Shown piece after piece: positions 47,287 to 59,464 of a stretch of 64,000 nt of DNA. A program made the position numbers and the translations under genes. The notes under the pieces were generated by a model. It did no database searches, was not told the DNA's origin, and saw nothing but the letters and a program-made list of their open reading frames with translations. This DNA comes from Diplolepis rosae (taxonomy: Eukaryota > Arthropoda > Insecta > Hymenoptera > Diplolepididae). Location of the stretch: the NCBI GenBank assembly GCA_030998225.1, contig JAPYXD010000723.1, forward strand, positions 23,887,501 through 23,951,500, written 5' to 3'. Each line of letters begins with the position of its first letter. Positions within the stretch are counted from its first letter, which is position 1.

Positions 47287-48368
47287 CTGTTAGAAATTTC
47301 TACCGTAATTTCCCGAAACACGTGACTGGAGTTTTATTCAGTTACAGTTTCATAAAATTAAGATAGAATTTCAGAAAATCCATTTACTTTATAGTAAATT
47401 TAAGAAACAATTTCTTAATTTTCACTTAAAAAGTGTTGAATATTCTGATACTTCTATCTGGAAACTCTGAAAAAAATTCTGTTACAGTATGGTAGTTTTG
47501 TAAAGGGTTTTAAAGGGTGCATTTCACATTTCAGCTAGAAACACATAATAGATTTTGAAGATGGTAGCCTTTTAGAGATTTTTTAAGGTCACTGAATCCA
47601 AATTTGAAATTAGAATTACAAAATTCAAAATAGCAGATTCAATATAGTTTTCACCCTTAGTGAGTAGGAGTAAACTTTTGCATACAAGGGTTGATTGCAC
47701 CCTAGAAATTGAACAAAAACAATTTTTACTTCATTCCGTCCAAGGTTTTTATTTGAAACATCGTTTTGAATGTGAAATATTTGACTTATCTATGATAACT
47801 AAAAATATCAACTCTCTCAAAATGGCCCATTAAAAAATGGAAAAATTCTCTACAGTCCAAAATACGTATATTCAAATATAAATAATGAATAAAGAAAGAC
47901 ATTTCTTTAATTGTTCATTATTGCGGGTAAAAAATACTGTCTGCATCATATATCAATATCAAAGAAAGAGTTCATAATTAAATTGCTCATTATCAAAAGA
48001 TTGAAGTAAAATAAATGTTTGACTAATGGAGTTAAACTTATGTTTGCAAATAAATGAATTATAAATCAGGCTCTTGATAAGAACAATGTTCATTCACACG
48101 TGCAGTTGTTACCCTTATTGATTATAAACTGTATAGAAGTGACACATCCTTGAATAGCTGTTTTCTGTTTTCATTTCTTTCAGTTTCCTCAAAAAATTAC
48201 GGAATTTCACGATAAGGTTATTCATTCCTGCTTGCGGTTCCATGATAAGTTCAAATAATTTGATTGTAGTTTTTGAAAGCTTTGATGCTATTGTACGATG
48301 TGAAATGCGTAAAATTGATATTCGAATTCTCTGCGAAAATGTTATTAGAGTGAGAGTTGAGAAACCTA

Positions 48369-48470
48369 CACGGAGAAAAATTGAGATAAGGAAATCAGGA
48401 TTGATTACTGGATTTTTTAACATAAATTTCAGTAATCAATCCTGATTCCTTATCTCCATTCTCCTGCGTG
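48369..48470. mobile_element. 102-bp TA-flanked hairpin element
   Basis: The arms GAGATAAGGAAATCAGGATT / inverse AATCCTGATTCCTTATCTC and GATTGATTACTG / CAGTAATCAATC pair almost fully around a short TTTTTTAACATAAAT loop. The ends read CACGGAGAAAAA and, inverted, CACGCAGGAGAA, with TA outside both (48367-48368 and 48471-48472). It is a minimal hairpin element whose transcript would resemble a microRNA-precursor fold. Confidence 0.8.
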
Positions 48471-49889
48471 TAAATAAAAAATAGAATTTATTAATAAAAT
48501 AAATTTCAAAAATGTTTAGTAAGATGATTTATTGCAGATGTTATTCGAGGAATAGGTAAAATTTACAACCAGTGAATAAAAACCACGTGTACCGATGGCA
48601 CGTGATAACAGACATACAGTAAGCTTTCCTAGATTTACGCTTTAAGGAAGACCAGCAGATAAGTGTTCGTAATTAATAAACGAGTATGACAAACTCAAGG
48701 TCAACAAACTACCTCATCAAACTACACGTGTATTATAACGAATCAGTACTGGCATGATCACTGGAGGACTCGTTCACTAAAAACAGACGCAAAAAGTATT
48801 TTTCTCATTCTCGTAATTGCCTCGAGTGTAAACACACGCGATCACTGATGAAATATTAATCAAGTATTGCCAAATGTTGTTCCATATCTTTAGCCACCGT
48901 TATTAACTTAAACTCTCAAGGTTTACTAAATATTTAAATACACTTAGAACATCATCATGACCAACGCATTAAAAAGTGAATTTTTCTATCACTAATATTT
49001 TATTACTATCAATACTTTTTAAAAATTTTATCCTCTTTTTATATTTTCGCTATCAATGAGGAGCTACTAATTTTTAAAAATTGAAAATGTCTTTAGTTAT
49101 GACGAAAATATCATTTCTGTAATGGAAATAATTTAAAAAAATTTTAAGGTGCTTAAAATGCATTTTGAAGTAATGACGTCTATTTTCTATTTGTATAGAC
49201 AAATTTAGCAATGTCACGTGTTTGCCTGACCTTGAACTTGACTCGTGGTATCGGAAAAGCTTCTCCCTCCCACGAGTCTCACTCGCCGAGTCGTCACAAT
49301 ATTCGCACACGTGCTTGTGTTACGTTAGACTACCTATTTGCCATGCGATTGATAACGATACACGTATTAGCCGAGTGAAAACGTTTTTTTTGGCCCTGAG
49401 CAAGGTCAATCGTGAAGATCAATGTCGCCATCCCCTCGGCTCTTTTCATATTATCAACGCTGCTACAAAATTATATGTACACCGGAATTCTCAATTTAGT
49501 GTATTCAAACTAATTCAAGTGAATTTATTTCAGTTCAATCTTTATTTAACTCAATATTATTTTGCAATATAAAAGAAAATAAACAATTTTTTAATTATGA
49601 TCCAAGTAAATTGATCTTTTCCAATATAAGGATGATGTGAAGTTATCACCAAATCAACTTTTCAAAAATCTTTTCACTTCTTGGCATCTCGGCTCGGCTA
49701 CATTCTCATTGCGCGCTTCCCTCGCAAGTATGAGCGCACCTGAGGCGCGCGATTCAATCGTTGCGTTCGGTCTTATATTCTTCACATACATTCGAATTAA
49801 TTTCTTGTAATTTTATACTAGAAATAAAGTCAATTTTATAATATTGTAAATGTGAATGACATTTTCTTAAAGTTACTAAAATTGTTTTT

Positions 49890-50780
49890 TATTTTAGATG
49901 AAAGACTCTATCGACTTTGAGGAATACATTCTGATTATGACACTTGCGCTTCGCGCTCGATTTTCTGTATACATTTCTGTAACTTTCTAATAATTTACAT
50001 GATTAAAATAATTTATTTACTTCCAAATATCTCAATAAGAAAAAACAATCGTAGACTTTGTTTAAGCAAACAATTTTACATATCAGCGCTTATTTCTTAT
50101 CTCACATACTTTGGATAAAAATGAAATTTTTTATTTTCAATAGTGTTTTTTAAAATCAAAACATTAAAAATACATATTGTCGAACGATTTCTTAATGAAA
50201 ATTTTTAGACCTTATTCAGACAAATAATCTCAACATTTTTTTTCGTAAGTTACGTATTTTGTTCAAAAAATTGAATTTCTGAACTTTAATCGTATTTTTT
50301 GAAAATGAAATGAAAAATATATATTTTATCAGAAACTATATCAGAAAAAATTTGTAGATCTTATTGAAACGAACAGTTTTGCATTCTTACGTTTTTTTGT
50401 ATTTCATATATTCTTTTTAAAAAAAAAAAAGAATTTTATATTTATAATAATAATTGTTTGAATTAAACAGAAAAATATACATTTTATAAAAAATGTTGCG
50501 ACTGAAATTGATAGATCTTTTTGCAGTAAACAATTTTGTATAACAACTTTTTTTTTATCTCCTATAGTTTAACTGGAAAATGGAATTTAGATATTGACTT
50601 TTTTCAAGTTTTAACATACTGTAACATTCCAAATTTTGGTGTAATCGAAAAATATTATTGGGATAATCAGTAGAGATTTATGATAATTATCAGAAACCAG
50701 TATTGCAATCCGATAATTCTATCAAGAGTTATGCCGCATACGACTTACTACTACTACAGACAGACAGACAGAATTATAAA
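49890..50780 (+). repeat. 156-bp-monomer dispersed repeat (copy 3)
   Basis: This copy starts with the same GCGCTCGATTTTCTGTATAC flank as copy 2, contains the same monomer phases as copy 1 (TTTGTAGATCTTATTGAAAC near 50351), and ends with GAGTTATGCCGCATACGAC and a CAGACAGACAGACAG run at about 50757-50771. It is non-coding. Confidence 0.7.
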
Positions 50781-53301
50781 AAAAACTATTTACCTTAATT
50801 ATCCTACACAAGTTTTGTGATAATTGTATTGTTTTTTTTTCTTAATATCTATTTGAATTTCCTTTTAATGTGAATTTGCATGTTACCAAGTTTAACTCTC
50901 GTATTTATTTCTAATTCTCTTGTGTTGAAAACAATGTGTTTTATATTTAGTATTTTAAACAAATTTATCTTATCAACTAGAACCAAAAATGGCAGTACTC
51001 GTACGTGGCATTTCTATTACGCAGAGAACGGTAAGCTAACAATTGAGGTTGGAATTCGAATATTTCCCAACTTTCCCCTCATTAGTATGGTAAAGTAAGT
51101 TTTATCACACGAATAAAATAAATGTTTTTCCCGTGTTGTACACAATTTTTTTTCTAGTGGGAGGTAAAATATGGATTTGTTTGACCCGCAGCGGCAAATA
51201 AAATGCACTGTATGACGAGCTAGTAGAAAAATATTTATGTCATGAAAAATTTTCATACGATTTGAAATTAATTTTTAGGCCGTTATTTTGAAGGATTTTC
51301 ATATTTATTTAGATACTCCAAAAAATGATGACTAGAAAATATTCCATTACTCCCGGGCCGTAATGTAAAATTGTAACATCAACAATGATTAAAATTTATT
51401 ATTGATGAAAGTCGATACAAGTCATACTCATGATTATTGCATAGAAAAACCTAGGAAAATGAAAATACTTTTTTATAACGTGTAAATTACTCAATACTTA
51501 TTCTATGCTTGGTAAACTTTGAAAATATATGAAAATGCACTCTTTCCATCTAAGATTTTCTATGAATTAGTGCGTATTTAAAAAATTTTCAACTGACCTG
51601 CGAATCTGCTTTTCTACCTAAAAAGTATTAGACAAAAAAATTAATTATTGCTTGGAAATGGATCCAACCGAAATGGTCATCTTAGTAATCGGGGAACGTG
51701 ACGCGACGGCGAGAGATGTTGAAGGGCAACGGGTTTAAGGCAAAACCTCTCTCTGACCCTGGAGCGAATAGAAGATTAGGAAGAGACCTGTCACCGGTGA
51801 AATTATTATAAATTCTTTGTTTTTGTCAGTTGTGACTGGATCCTTGTACATAAATCTGGCGTTTTATGAGAATTTTAAGATTACAATAAATCGTCTGGTC
51901 CTTTTAGATGACGAGCAAAGTTTTTTACATCATAATTATTTCACAATTTAAAAGTTAAATATAATAAAAAAGTTGATAGTTTAAATGATGATAAGATTTT
52001 TTTAAATTTACTTTTACTTTATTTCTCTATAAAATATTTTGATAATAAATATGGACTATGGACTTTTTATGAATATGCCTGTTTGAAGTCTCAAAAGATA
52101 CAATTTTTTTTATAAAGTTATACAGGTTTTAAAAACTGAAAAAAATGAAAACATCTCATAAGTATTTCTGCTTAAATATGTGGTTTTCAAAAAGTCGCAA
52201 CTCACAAATCTTTTAATTGAACTTTTATTCCATCGTTTTCCTCATGCTGAATCTTGAATTTTTATTTTTTAAAATGACAAATTCTATTTTTTTCAAGAAC
52301 ACAAGGAGACAGCGGAAAGGACTTATACTGAGAAAAAATTTCTCGGACAAATCACCAAGAAAATAGTTAAAGTTCTCATATCTCTCCAAGAACCGAGAGA
52401 CAACCTTTCAAGTATGACACAACTTACTAAAAATTTTTTCAAATTTCCAAGATGAATTCTTACTTTTTTCCTATCATTATCTCATGTTTCCCCTAAGTGG
52501 TGTGGGGAACATGGTAATATTAAGATATTTCTTTTTCTTGATGTTGCGAAATGTACCTTATTTTCTATTTAAAAATGTTAGGCTAAATACCAAAAATCGA
52601 AAGTTCATATCGATCAAAGTATCAAATGATACTGTAAAGTTTCTAAAATGCTCTCGTGACAAGTGAAACAAGTCACCATAAATAGTTCTATTTGGTATGG
52701 GAAATCATCCACCATGAGCGTTGTGCACATGCGCGAGTTGCTCGTTGAGAAGGTACTGTTCTTGCAAATGGTCAAAAAAAGTTTTCGTCGCAGCGTCACG
52801 TTGAATCCACGTGCTCGTTTTGAGAACAAACTTTTGTGGTGAATACGTCTCATTCGTTTCAAAGAAACTGCTCGTAGTGTACAGTAGATTAGTCATCAAT
52901 TCCAAAAAAGATATCTATAACCTAACCTCGCTAAGCTTAATTTATATCCTTTTTCCGCTTAACATAGAAGTTGCAATCATCGTAATTCTAAACAAAAATG
53001 GCAAAAGACGTGTTTCTTTGAATAATCTGAAAGATGTTGCAAGCTCGGCTGCAAGTTTTTGCAAATCATTTCCGAATTCATTAAGTTCATCGGTTGATAT
53101 TTACAACGTGAAAAAATTGTTTTTTCAGATAAAAAATTCAAAAAAGGAGTAACACTTGCGCAATTTCATGAAGATGGTGTTTGATTTCATGTTGTTCATA
53201 CTTTAATTAGTACTATAGACGAAAAAGAGTTATTTATAATTTCAAAGCGATTAAACGATGTTTTTTACAATTCCCATTACCATGCATTATATTGCATTAC
53301 A
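50781..53301. other. Mostly gene-free stretch with one unrecognised decayed coding patch
   Basis: At about 53080-52690 the minus strand holds two open segments in different frames: one reads LQKLAAELATSFRLFKETRL, the other TSTWIQRDAATKTFFDHLQE with QYLLNEQL following. They could be parts of one decayed gene or transposon but match no family I know. An end-like TA-CTGAGAAAAAATTTCTC near 52326 resembles the CACTGAG ends but has no partner. Confidence 0.3.
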
Positions 53302-54020
53302 TTAATCAATGTCGATGTATTGACCATTTTGTTCGATGACCTTTTGCCATCTTTCAGTCAGCTTCATAATTCCGCTTTCGTAGAAAGTTTGCTTCTTAGA
53401 GGCAAAAAACTGAATCAACTCATTTTGGACAGCTTCATTTGAATCGAATGTTTTTTCATTCAAATGGCTTTGAAGTGAACGGAATAAATGATAATTGGAT
53501 GGTGCAAGGTCAGGACTACACGGTGGATGAGGCATCACTTCCCAGCCTAACTTCAATAATTTTTTGCGAGTGACCAAAGATGTATGTGGTCTGGCGTTAT
53601 CTTGATTGAAGATGGCGCCTTTACAAGTTGCCAGTTCTGGCCGCTTTTCCTTCATTTCTTTGTCCAATTTCATTAGCTGGTGACAGCAGACATTCGATTT
53701 GATAGTTTGGTTCCTTGGGAGCAGCTCAAAATCAACAATACCTTTGAAATCCCACGAAACACTCAGCATAACCTTCGTTTGATGAATATCGGCTTTTGAT
53801 GTCGATTGTGCAGGCTCATCTCGCTTGCTCCATGATCTTTTTGGCACGACGTTATCGTAAACAACCCATTTTTCACCGCCAGTTATGATTCGCTTTAAAA
53901 ATGGATCGGTTTCATTACGTTTCAGCAGTGAATCGCAAATGGAAATTCGTTTGGTGAGTTGAATTCCGTTCAATTTGTGAGGAATCCAAATATCGAGCTT
54001 ATTAACATAAACAAGTTGTC
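53302..54020 (-). pseudogene. 5'-truncated mariner transposase lacking two catalytic aspartates
   Basis: The minus-strand frame is open for more than 220 codons: KLDIWIPHKLNGIQLTKRIS, RSWSKRDEPAQSTSKADIHQ, WDFKGIVDFELLPRNQTI and the C-terminal LTERWQKVIEQNGQYIDID. This is a mariner of the mellifera/irritans-like type, a different lineage from the 28.9-kb copy. The first catalytic motif reads TGGEKW (codon at 53875-53877, aspartate to glycine) and the third reads PSNYHLF (aspartate to asparagine); only QDNARPH is intact. The N-terminal DNA-binding domain is missing. A shorter relative lies at 42737-43093. Confidence 0.85.
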
Positions 54021-54938
54021 AACTTAAATCATAGTACTAAATCTAAAAAAGTAAGAAAAATATTAAGTGTGTACTAAGCACCTGAAGAGAATATAATTTT
54101 TATTTATAAATTTATTTAAATATCATTTTCTGTTCTGGAATCTTATATTAAAAAATCCACTTGCTTTACTTAGAGCGAGATCAACCGTTCAATTCATCAA
54201 TTATACTCAACGAGCGTTAATAATGACCAAATGAGTAAAATTTCCCATTGTTTGTCGATGAAAGGGCGATTAATTGAATTTAAAACGAGTCAAAAGAGAT
54301 CCCTTGCGAAGACAGAGGGAACATAACATTGTTATCATATTCGCTGCTACCTTTAGTGAAAGTTCGATGAAATCCTATGGGAATGAAATGTAAAGGGCTG
54401 GAAAATAAATATTTGATAACGCCGTAACTTTCACTCTCTCATATGAGAAATTGCGAATATATAACGCACTAATTTTATGATTTAATTTACGCATTCACCT
54501 ACGATTATTTTGATTTACAAATTGAAAAATATTATGAGTGGGTATGCTTCTTATCTTCAAAATAAAAACTTTATTCAATAACTCACAAATTATTAAAGTT
54601 TTCCTATAAACTAAACTTGTTTAGAAACTTTTTTGGTCATTTATATCAAAAGGTTCATTTCGGTAGAAGGAGAAAACCTGTGTTAAATTGGATGTAAAGA
54701 ATCAACAGTCACGTGCTCAAGCATGAGGGAAAAAATTGCGAAATTGAAAATCATCTGAGGATTATTGTCTAATCCCCTTTTGATAATTTCTGGGCTAAAA
54801 TATTAAGATAAGAGTAACATGAAAAAAAAAACAATTTTACTCAGAAAATTATGTATATTTTTTGTTATTATCTATGCAAGAGTCTCTTTCAAACATCAAC
54901 CAATTTCAGTTTCTGAAGTACAAATGCAACCTGCCATA
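54021..54938. other. Gene-free AT-rich stretch
   Basis: There is no recognisable gene or repeat. Confidence 0.4.
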
Positions 54939-55135
54939 CACTGAGAAAAAAATTTATCCAAGAAAACTTTTTTTGTTGTCCTGATAAAATATTTTGTTGT
55001 CACAACAAAACAGTTTGTTTGAGTAACAAAATTTGATTGATATAACAAAATGTTTTGTTGGCACAACAAAAGAATTTTGTTAGCTAAATACTAACAAAAT
55101 ATTTTTGTTGATTTGACAAAACTGTTTTCTCAGTG
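54939..55135. mobile_element. 197-bp CACTGAG-ended element made of small palindromes
   Basis: The ends CACTGAGAAAAAAA and, inverted, CACTGAGAAAACAG are flanked by TA (54937-54938 and 55136-55137). The interior is about seven units of TTTTGTTGNNACAACAAAA-like palindromes. It shares ends and unit type with 19769-21121 and appears to be its minimal form. Confidence 0.8.
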
Positions 55136-55215
55136 TAGGGGCGGAATTTGCCTAACCTTGGCCTCAAAGGAAAACCATTACATTCCGACTTGAGAATTGC
55201 CTTTTACGAAAGATA

Positions 55216-56971
55216 CCCGTGTAGAAATTTTGATAGGGGTCTAGTGGGGTCCCGACGAGTTTGCCCTATCTCTAGTCGGGATCTAGCGTGGAAAACTAGT
55301 CAGGGCCCCGTCGGTAACGTAACGCTTTTGTTGACGTGGGCCCTACTAGACTTTCTAGTAGGGGTTTAGTGAGGTCAGCCCTTACACTACCCCACCTACA
55401 AAAAAGGACACCATTAGGGCCCTATTGGACCTCCGCATTGAATTTAAGGGCTAAAATCAGCAGAGTCACGTGACCAATTTTGTTCAGATATCTCACTGAG
55501 AAAATAATAAATTTAAAGGATTTTCCAGAACTGATAGAAAAAGTACAGGGGAAATGCGAGTTACGACTCTAATATTTACCGTTTTTAACGGCAACGAAGG
55601 GATAATTCGCTTGGAAGGTTAAGTTTACTGTTTTCACGCTAAAAAATCTGTTTTCAAGATAGGAAATTTTTTCTGAGTAAATTGACAGTATTTTTTCGTT
55701 ACATGTACACCGAAAAAAAATCTCAGTAGGTTTGACTACTTTTTAACTTACTTTCCGTAGTTTGTAAAGGCCCCAAGTGTCATTTTTGAAGTTAAGTGAA
55801 CTGCAGGAACATAGGTAAATCAAATAAGAGCAGTAGTTGAATCGATGAATATTCTTAGTACATTTCCAAACTGTATATACTTTCAGGTAGACTCTAACTT
55901 ACTATTTTTATATACACACCTACAAACACACACCCCCCTCTCTACACTACACAAACGCTCGTTTAGGTGGTATCAAAAATTATTCTTAACGCTGCGGGTT
56001 CGAACCCTCTCTACTTATAATTAACGCATTACTAACCTAACGACTAAGCCTCTCGGCTGCGCACGCTTGGAATACGAGAAAGAAAATAGCGCTTATAACC
56101 TTCAACTACTGCAGGGCCGTGTAAGAAGTATATAGGCCCCGTGTAATCGCGAATTTTTAGATTTTAGCCCAATTTATGATTCTGATTAAAATTTTTTAAG
56201 ACTTTTAATTATTAAATCGATTTTCTATAAAATAAAATATTTTTGAAAGAAAGCGATCAAATTTTTGAATTAAAGAACATTACATAATAAAAAGATTTAT
56301 AGACATTTTAGAATTATTAACTTATTATTGTATATTAGTGATACTTTATACAGGTTATGATTCCTTTAATTTTTGTTTTCAAGAGTAAAATCAACGTATG
56401 TTCAGAATCTAAAAAATTTTAGTTTTAGTCAATTCCAAAAATATGATGAAACTTTTGAATCAAGAAAATTAAATTATCGTTATTACCTCGACACAATAAG
56501 ATACACACACATACACATACGTGCTCGCATATGATTATTATAATTACATGCGAATTCGAGTCAAAATTATCAAAAAGTTTTCTTAGATGTTCTTGATTCC
56601 TCTTAAGTATTGATCATATTCAAGACCGTGTTCAGAAAATCTCCATTTTTCTCAGATAAGATCAAATTTTAATAGGAATAAAGAAAAAAGGTTATGTTGT
56701 ATCTAATGGACCTAACCTTAACCACAAATATTACAAGTAGGGATTCTCTAGTCGGGGCCCCGCTAGATACAAATAGATTTTCCATACTTGAGCGAAACAA
56801 GGAATTCCTCACTGGAACCTGACAGGGCCCCTATCAGTTTTTTCTGGACTAGAAATACTAATCGGGTGCTAACAGGGCCCCCACCAGTTTTTTATAGAAG
56901 AGGAAATTCTAGTCCGGGCCCCACTAGAACCCAACTTGAAATAAGGAAAGATAGGGCCATTTCTACACGGG
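55216..56971. mobile_element. 1.75-kb element with GGGCCC-rich subterminal repeats
   Basis: The ends CCCGTGTAGAAAT and its inverse ATTTCTACACGGG are flanked by TA (55214-55215 and 56972-56973). Both subterminal regions carry repeated GGGCCC or GGGTCC cores in a CTAGTSGGGGCCCCACTAGA-like context: near 55250, 55312, 55338 and 55432 on the left, and 56755, 56825, 56875 and 56916 on the right. Such arrays are typical of transposase-binding sites. No transposase is encoded. Its middle contains a SINE-like segment (55989-56075) and another CACCGAAAAAAAA end at 55708. A truncated inverted copy lies at 25403-25889. Confidence 0.7.
55989..56075 (-). repeat. tRNA-related SINE-like head
   Basis: On the minus strand AGCCGAGAGGCTTAGTCG resembles a tRNA A box and GGGTTCGAACCC (55996-56007) a B box at about the right spacing for RNA polymerase III. 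Acceptor and T stems do not pair well, so it is not a functional tRNA. The A-box part and its flank match 18117-18152. Confidence 0.4.
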
Positions 56972-56973
56972 TA

Positions 56974-57945
56974 AATACGATCGTTATGAAGAAAAATCAT
57001 TTTACAAGAGAGAAGCTGTGTGAAAATAAGATTATCGCTAAAAGTACTAAAAGTATATTTTGTATTTTTATTTAAAACGGAATTTGAATTTTTATCACTA
57101 CAAACCCAAGTTTACATTAACGTCAAAGCAAAACTTTAATATTCAAAATTTTAAGAAACTCGAAAAATTCGAATTCTCAAACCTTCATAACGACCAAATT
57201 TGGACCAAAATTAAGACATGCAAGCTTTTTCTCTCATCACACAATCATAAAAACCCAACAAAAAAGGAGAAAAGAAAAAGAAGGTGACCTTCCAAAATCC
57301 CTTTTTTCTTTTTCGTTCTTTTATTTTTTGCTTTTTCCCACAATCATTAAATTTTTTTTAATTTTAATGATTGGAGGGAAAATGATTGTTTTTGAAGGGA
57401 ATATCTCCACAGTATACGGACAATTTTCTTCATATGTTAGGGAATATAGAAATTTACCAAAATTGTTTCCGGAAAAATTTTCGATGCTTATTTGTTTATT
57501 TCGTTTTAAAAATTTTGAAAGAAATCCTAAAAAATGTTCACAGTGTATTATATTGACCTATTTTTATTAATCCTTCTAATCTGAAATAGAAAGTTTTATT
57601 TCACCTGAAATTGAATTTATTAAAATGTCTTTGAGCCCTAGTAGAATTTTTATTGATTATTATTACGTGCCATTTAATTTTGTTTTGTTTTTTAAATTAA
57701 GTAAAAATTAAGCAGGAAATTTGAGTTCACTTTACTATTTTATCTTTGAAAGGTTTACTTCCATCTTTGATCGTTTTTAGATAAATAGTGGAAAATCACC
57801 CTTGACCCAAAACAACCTTGGCCTGATCTTGTCTCAAGCAGTGCTTCCCCCAATATTGAATGTTTCTAGTGTTATTTTTATAAAGTGAATTGTAGGAAGG
57901 GATAAAATTGTACATTTGTCTCTTAACTCAAATTAGGTTTGGAAT
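56974..57945. other. Gene-free AT-rich stretch beside the BEL LTR
   Basis: There is no recognisable gene. TTTTTCTTTTTCGTTC-type pyrimidine tracts lie near 57302-57325. The stretch ends at the outer edge of the LTR, where AATTCC (minus strand, directly outside) may include the target-site duplication. Confidence 0.4.
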
Positions 57946-58326
57946 TGTAGGAATAAACACGGCACTGTAATTAATTAATTTAATGAATCTATTGCACAAT
58001 AATGAATAATATTTAACTTGGACACATGAACAATTAATAAGATTTTTAAAGTAAATAACAAACGAATATTAATAATTAGTCAAATAAAACAATACTTTGG
58101 AAATTAGCATAATTCACTTGAGTCTTGTGTGCGGTCACTGCCCTTGTCAATGTCGAACTGAACTCTTCACTCGAACCCTTGCCAGGTCCAAACTTCCGCC
58201 CCCTAAAACTTTCACTTTTCCTTAAAGTAATGGAATTTTCCATGACTCTGTGCGAATGCTTAATCGGCACGACGCAACGGCCTGACAACAGTCAAACATA
58301 ACTTTAGGCAGATTTCATCCTCGACA
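57946..58326 (-). mobile_element. 3' LTR of the BEL/Pao element
   Basis: The minus strand starts TGTCGAGGATG right after the polypurine tract and is taken to end ...CCTACA at 57946, giving TG...CA ends and a length of about 381 bp. The LTR holds promoter and polyadenylation functions. The outer edge is inferred because the 5' LTR is not in the window. Confidence 0.6.
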
Positions 58327-58335
58327 TTCCCCCCC
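58327..58335 (-). other. Polypurine tract of the BEL/Pao element
   Basis: GGGGGGGAA on the minus strand directly precedes the LTR and lies ten bases after the end of the integrase frame. It would prime plus-strand DNA synthesis. Confidence 0.75.
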
Positions 58336-58345
58336 GTATTTCTAG

Positions 58346-59464
58346 TCACTTAGAAATACGGGCATGGCACTCGAGGATACACAATTTGTGAACTGGTCTG
58401 CGGTAAGTTCCTGTTGCAGTCTTGACATCTGCCACTCGCACGCGGCCATCGGCTCCGGGATAGACTGCTGATATTCTACCTCGTATCCATTGATTCCTGG
58501 GAAGTTGGTCATCCCATATGACGATGACATCTCCCACTTGTAGGTCTCGTCCGTTGGTGAACCATTTGGTTCTGATGTTCAGGGTAGGTAGGTATTCACG
58601 TACCCAGCGTCTCCAAAATTGCTCTGCCATAGCTTGAGACTTCCGCCACTGACTTCTCCGCAAGAAATCATCATTGCTGAATCGTCCTGGAGGTCCATGC
58701 CCTTCTGCATTCCACAGCAGTAGGAAATGATTAGGCGTTAGGCTTTCCGGGTCCTCTGGATTGTCGGAAGCGTAAGTCAATGGCCGGCAGTTGATTGAAT
58801 ACTCTGCTTCAGCGAAGAGTATTTGCAGAATTTCTTCCCGAGGCGCTTGCTCGTTCATGGTGGCTTCTAGGACTCGCTTCACTGACCCTACCAGTCGCTC
58901 CCAGCACCCGCCCATATGTGGACTTCCAGGTGGGATGAAGTGCCACTCGATGCCATCCGTTGAGAGCGTCTTCTGTATCACGTCCTGATCCAGTTCCTCC
59001 AAGGCTTCTCGTAGCTCTCGCTTCGCCCCGATATAATTGGTTCCATTATCTGAGTAGATCCTCTTAAGTTTTCCTCGTCTGGCCATCATCCTCCTCAGGG
59101 CCATTATCATAGAGTCCGTTGTCAGTGATGCTGCAATCTCCAGGTGTACCGCGCGAACATTGAGGCACGTAAATAACACTCCGTACCTTTTTTCACGCTT
59201 TCGTCCGATTGTCACATATAAAGGTCCAAAATAGTCAACCCCGGTGTTTGTGAATGGCCTCACGAAACTTTCTGTTCGAACATCTGGGAGTGGTGCCATT
59301 TTTGGTGCTGATGGTTTGGCCTTTCGGATCTTGCAAAACTGGCAATCCTTTATTACGCTCTTGACTGCCGGTCTGAGCTTGATTATCCAATATTGCATCC
59401 GCAAGTCGTTAACCACTCTCTCTCTACCTACATGACCGGCTTTTTCATGATGGAACTGAATCAT
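58346..59464 (-). pseudogene. BEL/Pao integrase (C-terminal part of pol)
   Basis: The 372-codon open segment starts in the zinc-binding region (FHHEKAGHVGRERV and CQFCKIRKAK) and continues through the integrase core with acidic residues in GVDYFGPLYV, YSDNGTNYIGA and GCWERLVGSVKR. It ends in the DUF5641-type C-terminal domain (WRRWVREYLPTL, VGDVIVIWDD). The core itself looks intact. It is in a different frame from upstream pol because several codons are deleted near 59465, so it could not be made as part of the polyprotein. It ends 20 bases before the LTR, as usual for the group. Confidence 0.9.

Larger units (their letters stand above)
45911..49889. other. Mostly gene-free stretch with two small fold-back elements
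   Basis: Apart from the hairpin elements at 47084-47286 and 48369-48470 nothing is recognisable. A GC-richer patch at about 49200-49470 contains two CACGTG E-boxes (near 49214 and 49308) and TGACCTTGAACT, a nuclear-receptor-like half site; its 116-codon frame is unrecognised. This could be host regulatory sequence, but that is speculation. Confidence 0.35.
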
